IMG/VR virus record: IMGVR_UViG_3300050135_000024
Location: 1 to 62,271 of that record
From: a virus
DNA length: 62,271 nucleotides
Strand: one strand, 5' to 3'
How positions within the stretch are numbered: the stretch's first letter is position 1; each line of letters starts with the position of its first letter. The notes below the pieces were generated by a model that was given only the letters and a program-made list of their open reading frames with translations, did no database searches and was not told where the DNA came from. The position numbers and the translations under genes are program-made. Below, one piece after another: positions 54,439 through 62,001 of the stretch.

Positions 54439-54911
54439 GCGATCTTGCGCAAGCGCTCATGGTGGCGATCCGCGTGCACGCCGACCAGCGCGACAAACAG
54501 GGCGAGCCATATCTGCTGCACGTGCTGCGGGTCGTGGAGGCCGTCACCTACGACACGAGGGTTGTCGCGGCGCTACACGATGTGCTGGAGGACGGGACGC
54601 CCAGCGTCGAGCATTTGCGTCCCGTTGGGCTGTCAGAGGACGAGTGGATCGCACTGGAAGCCCTGACACGGAAGCCGGATCGCTGGTCCTACAGGGAGTA
54701 CATTGACCAGATCGCGGGACACGCGGGCAGCGGCGGCGACATCGCCCGCGAGGTCAAGCTAGCCGACCTCCGCGACAACCTCGGACGCATCCCGGGCCCC
54801 GACCTATTGCTGAGCTTCGCGCCCGTGGAGCGGGACGCAGTGGCCGCGAAGTGGGCATCTCTCAAAGCCCGTTACGAGAAGGCGATCGACACCTTGGAGC
54901 GGGTCGCGTGA
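54435..54911 (+). CDS. MESH1/SpoT-like (p)ppGpp hydrolase
   Basis: 158 residues from GTG 54435. HADQRDKQGEPYLLHVLRVV, AALHDVLEDGTPSVEHL and VKLADLRDNLGRI match the HD-domain order of small alarmone hydrolases (H-x-x-Q-x-x-K-x-G-x-x-Y...H-D-x-x-E-D...K-x-A-D-x-x-x-N). No synthetase domain. It may lower (p)ppGpp to keep the host growing or to counter alarmone-based defence. Confidence 0.85.
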   Translation: MSDLAQALMVAIRVHADQRDKQGEPYLLHVLRVVEAVTYDTRVVAALHDVLEDGTPSVEHLRPVGLSEDEWIALEALTRKPDRWSYREYIDQIAGHAGSGGDIAREVKLADLRDNLGRIPGPDLLLSFAPVERDAVAAKWASLKARYEKAIDTLERVA

Positions 54912-55228
54912 GCGCGCAGCCGCGACGATGGACGCTGCGACGGCCGAGCGATGCCTTCATGGCTCGTCAGGCGATGCCCAGCCTCCTGGGAGGCCTCGGC
55001 GCACCAGGCGATGCTTGTCCAGCGATCGAGCCCGGCGAGAAAGAGGTCCGCGTGCGTGAGGATCGAGCGACCGCAGCCGACATCGAGGCCGCGACGGAGG
55101 CGATCATGGCGAGCTACCGCAACCCTCAACGGGGCGATCGTAAAGCCCTCGAACGGCAGCGCTCAACAGCGCGTAAGCAGGCCCGGCTCGCCCTCGCTGC
55201 CGTGTTCTCAGAGGTGGAAGATGGCTGA
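54908..55228 (+). CDS. hypothetical protein
   Basis: 106 residues from GTG 54908. N-terminal RRWTLRRPSDAF, C-terminal helix (ERQRSTARKQARLALAAVFS). PRRWTLRRP resembles PRTWTLSRRP in the next protein. Unknown function. Confidence 0.5.
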   Translation: MSAQPRRWTLRRPSDAFMARQAMPSLLGGLGAPGDACPAIEPGEKEVRVREDRATAADIEAATEAIMASYRNPQRGDRKALERQRSTARKQARLALAAVFSEVEDG

Positions 55229-55358
55229 GAGCACACCCCGGACATGGACGCTGAGCCGACGGCCACACCCCGACCACTTCCAGACTCTGGCCGAGGGAGA
55301 GCGGGTCGAGGTCATCGAGAATGGGGTATCCACTTTGATGGCCCGGAGGGAGAGGTGA
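55221..55358 (+). CDS. 45-residue protein
   Basis: TPRTWTLSRRPHPDHFQTLA, then EGERVEVIENGVSTLM. Its opening resembles the upstream protein's N-terminus. Overlaps neighbours by 8 and 4 bases. Confidence 0.5.
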   Translation: MAESTPRTWTLSRRPHPDHFQTLAEGERVEVIENGVSTLMARRER

Positions 55359-55576
55359 GGTATCGCTTCGCAATCTGGCTCCTGCGCCCGCTGCTCATAG
55401 CTGAGCGCTGGAGATGTATAGGCGCGCTGGAGGCAACGGACGCAACCGACCGCAAAGGGCTGCGTTCTAGCGGCTATTTCCAGGGCCGTATCGGCGTTCT
55501 CGATGATCTGATCGCGCGCAAGTCGATCCCATGGATGGGACGCGGTCCCGTCACATTCGGAGACGACGATGCCTGA
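55355..55576 (+). CDS. hypothetical protein
   Basis: 73 residues from GTG 55355. Basic and hydrophobic N-terminus (RYRFAIWLLRPLLIAERW) may associate with the membrane; C-terminus is polar. No family recognised. A nine-codon frame starts at 55569 and is not called. Confidence 0.45.
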   Translation: MRYRFAIWLLRPLLIAERWRCIGALEATDATDRKGLRSSGYFQGRIGVLDDLIARKSIPWMGRGPVTFGDDDA

Positions 55577-55594
55577 CCAGGGCCGGAGCGAGAC

Positions 55595-56353
55595 ATGAAG
55601 CCGTTCTACGAGGACGAGCTGACGACGATCTATCACGGCGACTGTGTAAAGCTGCTACCGGAGTTGCCCAAGGCGGATCTGATCTTCACGTCGCCTCCCT
55701 ACAACCTCGGTATCACGACGGGCGGTGGCTTCGCTGACGTTCGGAAGTATCCCGATATGGCGATGGGGAAGTGGAGCGGCGGGAAGCTTGCTTACGGCTA
55801 CGAGGGCCACGAGGATGCAATGCCACTGGACGAGTACGAGGCGTGGCAGCGCTGCGTACTCCGCGGCTGCTGGGCCCAGCTCAGCGAGGTCGGGGCGATC
55901 TTCTACAACCACAAGCCGCGCGTCCAGGGCGGACTCCTTTGGATGCCATTGGAGTGCAATCCGGGGCTGCCGCTGCGACAGATCATCATCTGGGCCCGCG
56001 CTGGTGGTGTTAACTTCGCGCCGACGCACTATTGCCCGACGCACGAGTGGATCATGGTTCTCGCCAAGCCGGATTGGCGGCTCAAGAACAAGGGTGTGTC
56101 GGGCCTCGGGGATGTTTGGCGAGTCAATCAGGAGCCGAGCGACCATCCGGCGCCGTTCCCGCTTGGCCTGCCCGGCAAAGCGATTGAGTCGGTCGGGCCC
56201 AGCCTAGTGCTCGACCCGTTCATGGGCTCTGGCACGACCCTCAGGGCGGCGAAGGACGCGGGTATCCGTTCAATCGGAATCGAGACGAGTGAGCGCTACT
56301 GCGAGATGGCCGTCAAGCGGCTCGCGCAGGAGGCGCTCACATGGGCCAGCTAA
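55595..56353 (+). CDS. DNA methyltransferase, N4-cytosine/N6-adenine beta-class
   Basis: 252 residues. IFTSPPYNLGITTGGGF is catalytic motif IV in TSPPY form (usual for N4-cytosine enzymes). WARAGGVNFAPTHYCPTHEW and a C-terminal SLVLDPFMGSGTTLRAAKDA motif I follow in beta-class order. The specificity domain lies between. Probably protects phage DNA from host restriction; no cognate nuclease is recognised. Confidence 0.9.
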   Translation: MKPFYEDELTTIYHGDCVKLLPELPKADLIFTSPPYNLGITTGGGFADVRKYPDMAMGKWSGGKLAYGYEGHEDAMPLDEYEAWQRCVLRGCWAQLSEVGAIFYNHKPRVQGGLLWMPLECNPGLPLRQIIIWARAGGVNFAPTHYCPTHEWIMVLAKPDWRLKNKGVSGLGDVWRVNQEPSDHPAPFPLGLPGKAIESVGPSLVLDPFMGSGTTLRAAKDAGIRSIGIETSERYCEMAVKRLAQEALTWAS

Positions 56354-56523
56354 GTAGATACCCCATCATCGAGAAGGAGCCGGTCTTCGACCTGCTGGAG
56401 CGCTGGTTTGAACTGCGGCCCAGACGGGCTCCCCTCCCGGGGTCGGTCGGCGAGGAGCTCGTGCAGCTTACCGAGGCCTTTCTCCGCGACCACGGCCGTC
56501 TGAAAGCCGACTCCGATGAGTGA
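56341..56523 (+). CDS. small helical protein
   Basis: 60 residues beginning inside the methyltransferase 3' end (13-base overlap). EPVFDLLERWFELRPRRAPL and EELVQLTEAFLRDHGRL. Unknown; may be cofactor of the methyltransferase. Confidence 0.5.
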   Translation: MGQLSRYPIIEKEPVFDLLERWFELRPRRAPLPGSVGEELVQLTEAFLRDHGRLKADSDE

Positions 56524-56764
56524 GCGCGCAGTGAAGCGACCTTGCCACGGCGATGTCTGGGAGCAGATGCCAATGCGGGAGGGGAGTCCTAGCCCGCGCG
56601 GTAGATTCGTGGTTCTGCACGTATGCGGTCATCATGAGCCGCCAGAGGTTACGGGCGTGTGGCAGTCCAACGGACACGCTGATCCAGCGCTGCCTGATTC
56701 GATTCCCCTCCCGCGATTCGAGGAGCAGTTTCGGCTGGTAGAGCGGGAAGCCACCGATGAGTGA
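56516..56764 (+). CDS. hypothetical protein
   Basis: 82 residues. Starts MSERAVKRPCHGDVW and contains VVLHVCGHHEPPEV. It and the next two genes all begin MSER, with almost the same start-site sequence, which suggests duplication of a translation-initiation segment. Confidence 0.5.
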   Translation: MSERAVKRPCHGDVWEQMPMREGSPSPRGRFVVLHVCGHHEPPEVTGVWQSNGHADPALPDSIPLPRFEEQFRLVEREATDE

Positions 56765-57161
56765 GCGGGACGTGAGCGGATTGAGTTTTGGGGGTCTGCG
56801 CGAGCGCGTGATCGACGAGGGGATCGAGGCCGTACGCCGGGACTATACGAGGGCCGATCAGAAGGAAAAGCTGGAGGGGTCAGTCGCGGGCTTTGAGGGA
56901 TGCCGTGGCCTCGACCAGAACGAGCTGGCGGACCTGCTCACGACTGCGCGCGGGTGGGCGAACAAGCGGGCGCTGAGGGCCTACGACGATGCCGAGGCTG
57001 GCCGTAGCTACTGGTGGCACCGCTGCTTTGAGCTTGAGGTCGAGTGGGTCTGCAACGTTCTTTCTGCCGCCTTGATGAACAGCGGCCTGCCGACCATCGT
57101 TCCGCCGACCGCACGCGGGGCCATGAAGGCGGCGCAGATCCTCGGAGTGGCTGACCGATGA
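56757..57161 (+). CDS. hypothetical protein
   Basis: 134 residues beginning MSERDVSGLSFGGL. Helical with GRSYWWHRCFELEVEWVCNV. No family recognised. 8-base overlap upstream, 4-base overlap downstream. Confidence 0.55.
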   Translation: MSERDVSGLSFGGLRERVIDEGIEAVRRDYTRADQKEKLEGSVAGFEGCRGLDQNELADLLTTARGWANKRALRAYDDAEAGRSYWWHRCFELEVEWVCNVLSAALMNSGLPTIVPPTARGAMKAAQILGVADR

Positions 57162-57565
57162 GTGAGCGTCTACAGGTCGAGGTCATACGAGCCGACGAGC
57201 TTGCCGTGGGCGACGAGGCGATCATCGTGGAGTTCCGGGGCAAGGTCGCCGCGACGCGAGCGCTGACCCGCAACGACGGTCCACACTTTCGACAAGGGGT
57301 CTGGATCACCCTGGCCAGCGACGAGGGCGCAGAACTGTCGAGCGACTCACCCGTCTTGCGTGTGGTTCGTGCCCCAGCCGAGCCGACAGAGGCACACGCG
57401 AAGGCGCTCGCGGCGCTTCTCTACGAAGACCAGAACCCCGGCACTCTCGGGCATCGCGTATGGGCCGACATTCCGCCCGTCTATCGAGAGGCGTGGTTCA
57501 GGCGAGCCAACCAGCTTCTCGCTCTCGTTGCTCGCGCCGAGACGGACTCGGAGAAGCCGTCGTGA
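57158..57565 (+). CDS. hypothetical protein
   Basis: 135 residues beginning MSERLQVEVIRAD. Beta-rich first half (VGDEAIIVEFRGKVAATRAL), helical C-terminus. No family recognised. A 12-codon frame (57562-57600) bridges to the next gene. Confidence 0.55.
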   Translation: MSERLQVEVIRADELAVGDEAIIVEFRGKVAATRALTRNDGPHFRQGVWITLASDEGAELSSDSPVLRVVRAPAEPTEAHAKALAALLYEDQNPGTLGHRVWADIPPVYREAWFRRANQLLALVARAETDSEKPS

Positions 57566-57596
57566 CCGTAGCCGTCTACGACCGCTTCCTCGCGCC

Positions 57597-58157
57597 GTGA
57601 GACTCGCGTACGCTGATCCGCCCTACCTCGGCTGCTGTGGCCTGTACGGCCACGATCACCGTGAGGATTGGGGATGCTGGGACTTCGCGGTGAGCCACGC
57701 GAAGCTGATTGAGCACCTAACGATCCGCTACCCGGATGGCTGGGCGCTAAGCGCCAGCTCCCCTTCGCTGAGGACGCTTCTGCCGCTTTGCCCCGAGGAT
57801 GTGCGTGTCGCTGCGTGGGTCAAGCCGTTCTGTGCGTTCAAGCGTGGCGTGCGCCCCTGCTATGCATGGGAGCCAGTGAGCTTCCGCGGCGGCCGCAACC
57901 CCCCCGGCACGCCCCACGCGCCCCCAGAGAAGAACGGCGCGCAGACAACGCCCAAGGACTTCATCGCCGAGTCGATCACGCTACAGAAGGGGCTGACGGG
58001 CGCTAAGCCCCTGAAGGTCTGTCGCTGGATTCTCGAACTACTCGGCTACCAAGAGGACGACCAGCTGGTGGACCTATTCCCTGGCACTGGAGCAATGGAC
58101 GATGCGTTGGCTCGGCCTCCCCTGTTCGACACCCTGGAGCCAGTGACGTGGCGCTAA
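57597..58157 (+). CDS. second DNA methyltransferase-like protein
   Basis: 186 residues from GTG 57597. ADPPYLGCCGLYGHDH is motif IV (DPPY, as in N6-adenine enzymes) at the N-terminus; DQLVDLFPGTGAMDDAL at the C-terminus is a motif I-like F-x-G-x-G-A. A shortened beta-class order with no visible specificity domain. Its stop overlaps the TnpB stop, so the TnpB insertion lies right at its 3' end and may have changed its C-terminus. Confidence 0.7.
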   Translation: MRLAYADPPYLGCCGLYGHDHREDWGCWDFAVSHAKLIEHLTIRYPDGWALSASSPSLRTLLPLCPEDVRVAAWVKPFCAFKRGVRPCYAWEPVSFRGGRNPPGTPHAPPEKNGAQTTPKDFIAESITLQKGLTGAKPLKVCRWILELLGYQEDDQLVDLFPGTGAMDDALARPPLFDTLEPVTWR

Positions 58158-59308
58158 GCGGCTTCGCGATCAATGGCACGGGCTTCTTCTCCCCACCGTT
58201 GACGATCGCTGGCCCCGTCCGGGCCGATTGCTCGAGCGAGGACCACGCGGGCAGCGTTTACGTCACGGTCTGCTCGGTAGCCGCATGCGCACTCATGTAC
58301 GCGCTGCTCGAGCGTCTTGGCCGCGATCGTGCCGCACTCCGCGCACGTCCTGCTCGTGTTCCTTGCATCGACCGGGATCACCTGGCGGCCAGCATCTTCC
58401 GCTTTGTCCGCCAGGTACGTGAGGAACTGTCCCCACCCCTGATCGTTCACGTCTCGTGCGAGGGCGCTCCGGGCGAGCCCACGCACATTCAAGTTCTCGA
58501 CCGCGATCACGTCGAAGCGCTCGACCAGCTGCCGGCTCAGCTTGTGCGCGTGGTCGCGACGCACATTGCGCTCGTGTTCACGGTGGCGGCCGAGCAGCGT
58601 CGCCGCCTTGCGCCTGCCGTGAGAGCCGCGCTGACGCCGGGCGACCCTGCGCGCGGCGCGTCTGACCTTCGCGGCTGCGGCGCGCTGCGCCCGCGGCCCG
58701 GCGATCAGCTCGCCAGTCGAGAGGGCCGCGAAGGTGGAGACGCCAAGATCGAGCCCGACGCTCTCGCCCGTCGCCGGCAGCGGCCGGGGTGCCACGCCGT
58801 CGAGCGCGATCGACGCGAACCATCGGCCGTTGCGGCGTGTCACCTGCGCGGTGCAGAGCTTCGCGCCAGCGGGGAGCGCCCGGTGCATCTTGAGCTTGAC
58901 GTGCCCGACGGCCTGCAAGCGCAGCCGGCCCGCGTCCGTGACCGCAGCGCCATTACCGATCGCCCACTCCAGCGTGTCGAACCGCTGACGACTGCGGAAC
59001 CTCGGATAGCCCGGCTTCTCGCCCGCCTTGCATCGACGGTAGAACGCCTGCATCGCTCGATCGAGACGGCGCAGCGTGGCCCGCTGCGAGTTGAAGCTGA
59101 CCTCGGGGTCGAGGATTCCCTCAGCACGGAGCGTCTTGAGCTCGGCATCCTGGTCATAGAGGCTGACCGACCGGCCCTGCTCGTGCCACGCGTCGCGGCG
59201 ATGCTGGAGCGCCGCGTTGTACAGGTCGCACGCTTCGCCGAGCTGCTGCTCGAGCGCCTGTGCCTGCCTGCGCGTCGGATACAGGCGATATCGGTAGGTG
59301 CGGCGCAC
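58154..59308 (-). CDS. tnpB: TnpB (IS200/IS605-type RNA-guided nuclease)
   Basis: 384 residues. N-terminal RRTYRYRLYPTRRQAQALEQ, RuvC motif I SVGLDLGVSTFAAL, motif II DVIAVENLNVRGLARS, zinc ribbon CAECGT...ECACGYRADRDVNAA containing the last catalytic Asp. All three RuvC acids are present. No TnpA is adjacent. TnpB normally works with an omega-RNA transcribed from its own 3' end and the element's right end; here the stop abuts the converging methyltransferase gene, leaving no room for a separate right end. It may be active, guided by the following sequence, or a trapped copy. Confidence 0.9.
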   Translation of the reverse strand: MRRTYRYRLYPTRRQAQALEQQLGEACDLYNAALQHRRDAWHEQGRSVSLYDQDAELKTLRAEGILDPEVSFNSQRATLRRLDRAMQAFYRRCKAGEKPGYPRFRSRQRFDTLEWAIGNGAAVTDAGRLRLQAVGHVKLKMHRALPAGAKLCTAQVTRRNGRWFASIALDGVAPRPLPATGESVGLDLGVSTFAALSTGELIAGPRAQRAAAAKVRRAARRVARRQRGSHGRRKAATLLGRHREHERNVRRDHAHKLSRQLVERFDVIAVENLNVRGLARSALARDVNDQGWGQFLTYLADKAEDAGRQVIPVDARNTSRTCAECGTIAAKTLEQRVHECACGYRADRDVNAARVVLARAIGPDGASDRQRWGEEARAIDREAA

Positions 59309-59358
59309 CCGCGCATCGTCTACAACGCGCCGGACATCACCGCGACCCTGGAGTCAGC

Positions 59359-59562
59359 GTGACCCCGCAACTGCGCGCCGCTCTCGATGATCCGAAGGTG
59401 GCGGCGGCAAAGGCGGCTCTGGATGAGGCTGAGCGAGCCGAGCATGCCATGTTGGAGATCGCAGCAGCAGCAGAACGCGCCTGGAAGGAGGCGGTTGCTC
59501 GCCGGGAGGCCCGTTTCTGGGCCTACGCAAAGGCGCTCGAACGCTATCGGGAGCGAGCGTGA
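59359..59562 (+). CDS. small coiled-coil protein
   Basis: 67 residues from GTG 59359. Ala/Glu-rich single helix (AAAKAALDEAERAEHAMLEI, EAVARREARFWAYAKALERY). Overlaps the end of a frame (ending 59362) whose last residues (VYNAPDITATLES) look coding and may be the 3' end of a gene interrupted by tnpB. Confidence 0.55.
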   Translation: MTPQLRAALDDPKVAAAKAALDEAERAEHAMLEIAAAAERAWKEAVARREARFWAYAKALERYRERA

Positions 59563-59578
59563 CCCCGGCGGACAAAAC

Positions 59579-59920
59579 ATGATCTTCAAGCCCGAGCTTG
59601 CAGCGAAGGTGATGGCTGGCGAGAAGACGGTCACGCGTCGCCTGTGCTCGGACAACCCGCGCTCGCCGTGGTGGCATGAGCGGTGCATCTACGTGCCGGG
59701 CCAAGAGTTCTCGGTACAGCCGGGGCGTGGCAAGCCGCGCGTCGGCACCGCGTGCGTCGTCCTGTGCTCGAGAATGATGCTCGGCGAAATGTGGAGCGCA
59801 GAGGCCAAGCGAGAGGGCTTCACGAGCGTCTCGGCATTCATCGCCGCATGGTCGGAGATCAACGGCTGCTTTGATGTCTTCGCGCGGGTCTGGCGCGTCG
59901 AGTTCGAGGTGCTCCGGTGA
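59579..59920 (+). CDS. ASCH-domain protein
   Basis: 113 residues. FKPELAAKVMAGEKTVTRRL is the opening of ASCH/PUA-like proteins (K-x-x-T-x-R-R), followed by CIYVPGQEFSVQPGRGKPRV and WRVEFEVLR. ASCH domains bind RNA or modified nucleotides and some are nucleases. Phage ASCH proteins have no fixed role. ATG 59579 overlaps a seven-codon frame. Confidence 0.75.
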   Translation: MIFKPELAAKVMAGEKTVTRRLCSDNPRSPWWHERCIYVPGQEFSVQPGRGKPRVGTACVVLCSRMMLGEMWSAEAKREGFTSVSAFIAAWSEINGCFDVFARVWRVEFEVLR

Positions 59921-60042
59921 GCCGAGACGACCTCAAGCTGGCGGCCGACCTGATTGGCAACCTGCTCTGGCTGGCCATCGCTATCGCCCTGATCGTGCTA
60001 CTTGCCACTGGCGATCTGACCGTCACGGCGCACTTCCGTTGA
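59917..60042 (+). CDS. 41-residue membrane protein
   Basis: GTG overlaps the ASCH stop. One membrane helix (LIGNLLWLAIAIALIVLLAT). Last gene before the convergent recombinase gene; the 60 bases between them contain no clear tRNA-like attP core. Confidence 0.5.
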   Translation: MSRDDLKLAADLIGNLLWLAIAIALIVLLATGDLTVTAHFR

Positions 60043-60102
60043 CGCGAGCCGCGTAACCCCCGTTGCTGGTCCATTAGTTTTGGGGGGCCTGCGAACCCGG
60101 CG

Positions 60103-60807
60103 CTAATCGCCCCAGTCGATCGCCCTCATCTCGGCGGCGAGTTCGGGGTCGTTGACGTGAAGGTAGATGCTGGTGGTCTCGATCGAGGCGTGTCCCATGA
60201 GCTGCTGGAGCTTGAGGATCGAGACGCCGTGGCCCAGGCAGTCGGTCGCAAAAGTGTGGCGCAGCGTGTGCGGGTGCGCCTTCTTTGTGTCGATGCCGGC
60301 CTTGAGCATCCGCCGTCGAATGCTCTTATAGGTCGAGTCGGTGGTGACGCCGAGGTTCGGCAGCTCGCCGTGGCGGCTACATGCGCCACGACGGATTGAG
60401 ATGAACAGCGGCGCGTCGTCCTTGCGGGTGCGCGAGTAGCGCCCGCGCATCTGAAGCCAGCGGGTCAGCAGATCGAGCGTCGCAGCGTCGGCGTAGACGG
60501 TGCGCTCCTTCTTGCCCTTCCCGGTCACGCGAATATTGCCCGTCTCCCAATCGACGTCGCCGAGCCGGACACCGCACGCCTCGTGGATACGCAACCCACA
60601 GCGATACATCAGCTGCATGATGCAGCGGTCGCGGAAGCCTGTCGGCACTCGCATGTTGGGCGTGCTCATCAGCTTCTTGACCTCTGCGGCGGTGAGCACG
60701 CCCGGCAGCCGCCGCCCCTTGCGCGGGCCTCGGTGCGCGGTGCGACTGAGTGCGGTTTTGCTCGCAGGCACGGGCGCCTCTTTCCGGGCTGGCAGGGAGT
60801 GCGACAA
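60103..60807 (-). CDS. tyrosine recombinase, Xer-like, short N-terminus
   Basis: 234 residues from TTG 60807. Catalytic set: Arg in [16 protein letters not shown], Lys in [11 protein letters not shown]-x-x-R in [13 protein letters not shown], His in [12 protein letters not shown], Tyr in SIYLHV. The usual N-terminal SAM-like core-binding domain is almost absent (about 45 residues before the catalytic fold), resembling Xer-like mobile-element enzymes. Candidate for phage integration and for recombination at the dif-like sites at 25171 and 29403. Confidence 0.85.
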   Translation of the reverse strand: MSHSLPARKEAPVPASKTALSRTAHRGPRKGRRLPGVLTAAEVKKLMSTPNMRVPTGFRDRCIMQLMYRCGLRIHEACGVRLGDVDWETGNIRVTGKGKKERTVYADAATLDLLTRWLQMRGRYSRTRKDDAPLFISIRRGACSRHGELPNLGVTTDSTYKSIRRRMLKAGIDTKKAHPHTLRHTFATDCLGHGVSILKLQQLMGHASIETTSIYLHVNDPELAAEMRAIDWGD

Positions 60808-60859
60808 ATAAGGATTCCTCGCACCCTATCGACCCACTTTGCGGGGCGGCGACGGTAGG

Positions 60860-61252
60860 ATGGACTCTATCGTGCGAAACGACGAGTGCTTTGAGTGTGG
60901 GGCGCCAGCGGTCGAAGATCATCACGTGATCCCTCGATCGCGCGGTGGAACCAAGACCGTGCCGCTCTGCGCAGCCTGCCACAATCTCGTCCACGATCGC
61001 GATGGCAACCGGACGGATTCGGTGGCCACGCTGATCGCTGAGGGCCACTCACTACCGCGCGCCCGCAGCCACCAGCAAGTTCTCCGGGCGCTGCGGCGGG
61101 AGAAAGTTCGAGTGGCCGAGCCGCCGCAGCTGGTCAAGGACCGCACGGTCGCAGGGATGTCCTATGAGGAGTGGCGGCCGTGGCTGGACAAGACGCTCCG
61201 GACCGAACGCGAGCTGCGCGAGAAGGTCCGCGCTGCGCTGGAGGACAACTGA
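60860..61252 (+). CDS. HNH endonuclease-like protein
   Basis: 130 residues from ATG 60860 (GTG 60872 possible). CFECGAPAVEDHHVIPRSRG and VPLCAACHNLVHDRDG form an HNH fold with one zinc pair. The C-terminal helix (DKTLRTERELREKVRAALED) is charged. Divergent from the recombinase gene. Confidence 0.75.
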   Translation: MDSIVRNDECFECGAPAVEDHHVIPRSRGGTKTVPLCAACHNLVHDRDGNRTDSVATLIAEGHSLPRARSHQQVLRALRREKVRVAEPPQLVKDRTVAGMSYEEWRPWLDKTLRTERELREKVRAALEDN

Positions 61253-61255
61253 GCC

Positions 61256-61284
61256 TTGACATACCGGCAGCGGGCCGCTAGCAT
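61256..61284 (+). promoter_or_regulatory. sigma-70-type promoter, near-leaderless
   Basis: Perfect -35 TTGACA (61256-61261), 17-bp spacer, -10 TAGCAT (61279-61284). Transcription would start around 61291, only a few bases before GTG 61295. The -10 resembles TAGCCT in the repeated elements at 3728 and 4321. Confidence 0.7.
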
Positions 61285-61294
61285 CCCGCGTGTT

Positions 61295-61519
61295 GTGAGC
61301 GCACCCGACCAGACCCTCGCCAAGACGCTGCGCCAGGTGCGGCGCCTGCGCCACGAAACCCAGGAGGGCTTGGCGCACAAGGCGGGGCTTACCGGCGCGG
61401 CCTACGCCCGAATCGAGCGCGGCACGGCCAACCCGTCATGGACGACGGTCTGCCGGCTCGCCCGAGCACTCGGGACCAGCGTGAGCGACATCGCGCGCTT
61501 GGTAGAGGACGAGTCGTGA
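61295..61519 (+). CDS. XRE-family repressor-like protein
   Basis: 74 residues from GTG 61295; the upstream TTG overlaps the promoter and is unlikely. RLRHETQEGLAHKAGLTGAA and RIERGTANPSWTTVCRLARA are a standard XRE helix-turn-helix. Located next to the recombinase module, so it may be the lysogeny regulator. Short leader or leaderless mRNA. Confidence 0.75.
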   Translation: MSAPDQTLAKTLRQVRRLRHETQEGLAHKAGLTGAAYARIERGTANPSWTTVCRLARALGTSVSDIARLVEDES

Positions 61520-61559
61520 CCGACCACGACACCCCACAGACCGCACGAGGAGGCCGACC

Positions 61560-61742
61560 GTGGCTAGCGAGGACCGGGAGTGCGCATTTCGATCGCCTCG
61601 GGATGGCGGCACGATCGAGGACAGGCCCTCGAGTGCACCGTGCGAGTTCGCTGGCCATGAATGGCGAGACGCTGGCGGTGGCCTCGAGATCTGTGTGCTG
61701 TGCGAGGCCGAACGTTGGGCTGCGGAGGCCCGTGATGGCTAG
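61560..61742 (+). CDS. small Cys-containing protein
   Basis: 60 residues from GTG 61560 with AGGAGG seven bases upstream. HEWRDAGGGLEICVLCEAER resembles a one-site zinc motif. Starts with MASEDRE, shared with the next gene. Confidence 0.55.
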   Translation: MASEDRECAFRSPRDGGTIEDRPSSAPCEFAGHEWRDAGGGLEICVLCEAERWAAEARDG

Positions 61743-62001
61743 CGTGGACCGGGAGCGATTCTGCAGCTGCGGCGGCTACTGGCAGGTGTTCGAGAACGGG
61801 ACGTTTTGTAAAACGTGCGACAAGAGAAGGATCACGCCGCTCTATCTGACGGATCAGCCGGGCGGCAAGCGCGCTGTTGAGCATGGCTGCACCTGCCCGG
61901 TCGAGCAACCCGAGGCGATGTCTAACCGCTTCACCGCCGACAAAGAATGCCCGCTACACGGCCTGCACATTACCAAGGCGACGATCGAGAGTGCGTCATG
62001 A
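61735..62001 (+). CDS. Cys-rich zinc-binding protein
   Basis: 88 residues from ATG 61735, beginning MASVDRE. FCSCGGYWQVFENGTFCKTC and CTCPVEQ...CPLHGLH give two metal sites. 8-base overlap with the previous gene. Function unknown. Confidence 0.55.
   Translation: MASVDRERFCSCGGYWQVFENGTFCKTCDKRRITPLYLTDQPGGKRAVEHGCTCPVEQPEAMSNRFTADKECPLHGLHITKATIESAS

Noticed and set aside
58148-59362. 404-residue plus-strand open frame over tnpB
   Set aside because: It is the antisense shadow of a well-supported TnpB gene. Only its first and last few codons may belong to an interrupted gene.
60043-60102. attP core beside the recombinase gene
   Set aside because: No tRNA 3' end or repeat is recognisable here. 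The dif-like sites at 25171 and 29403 are better candidates.
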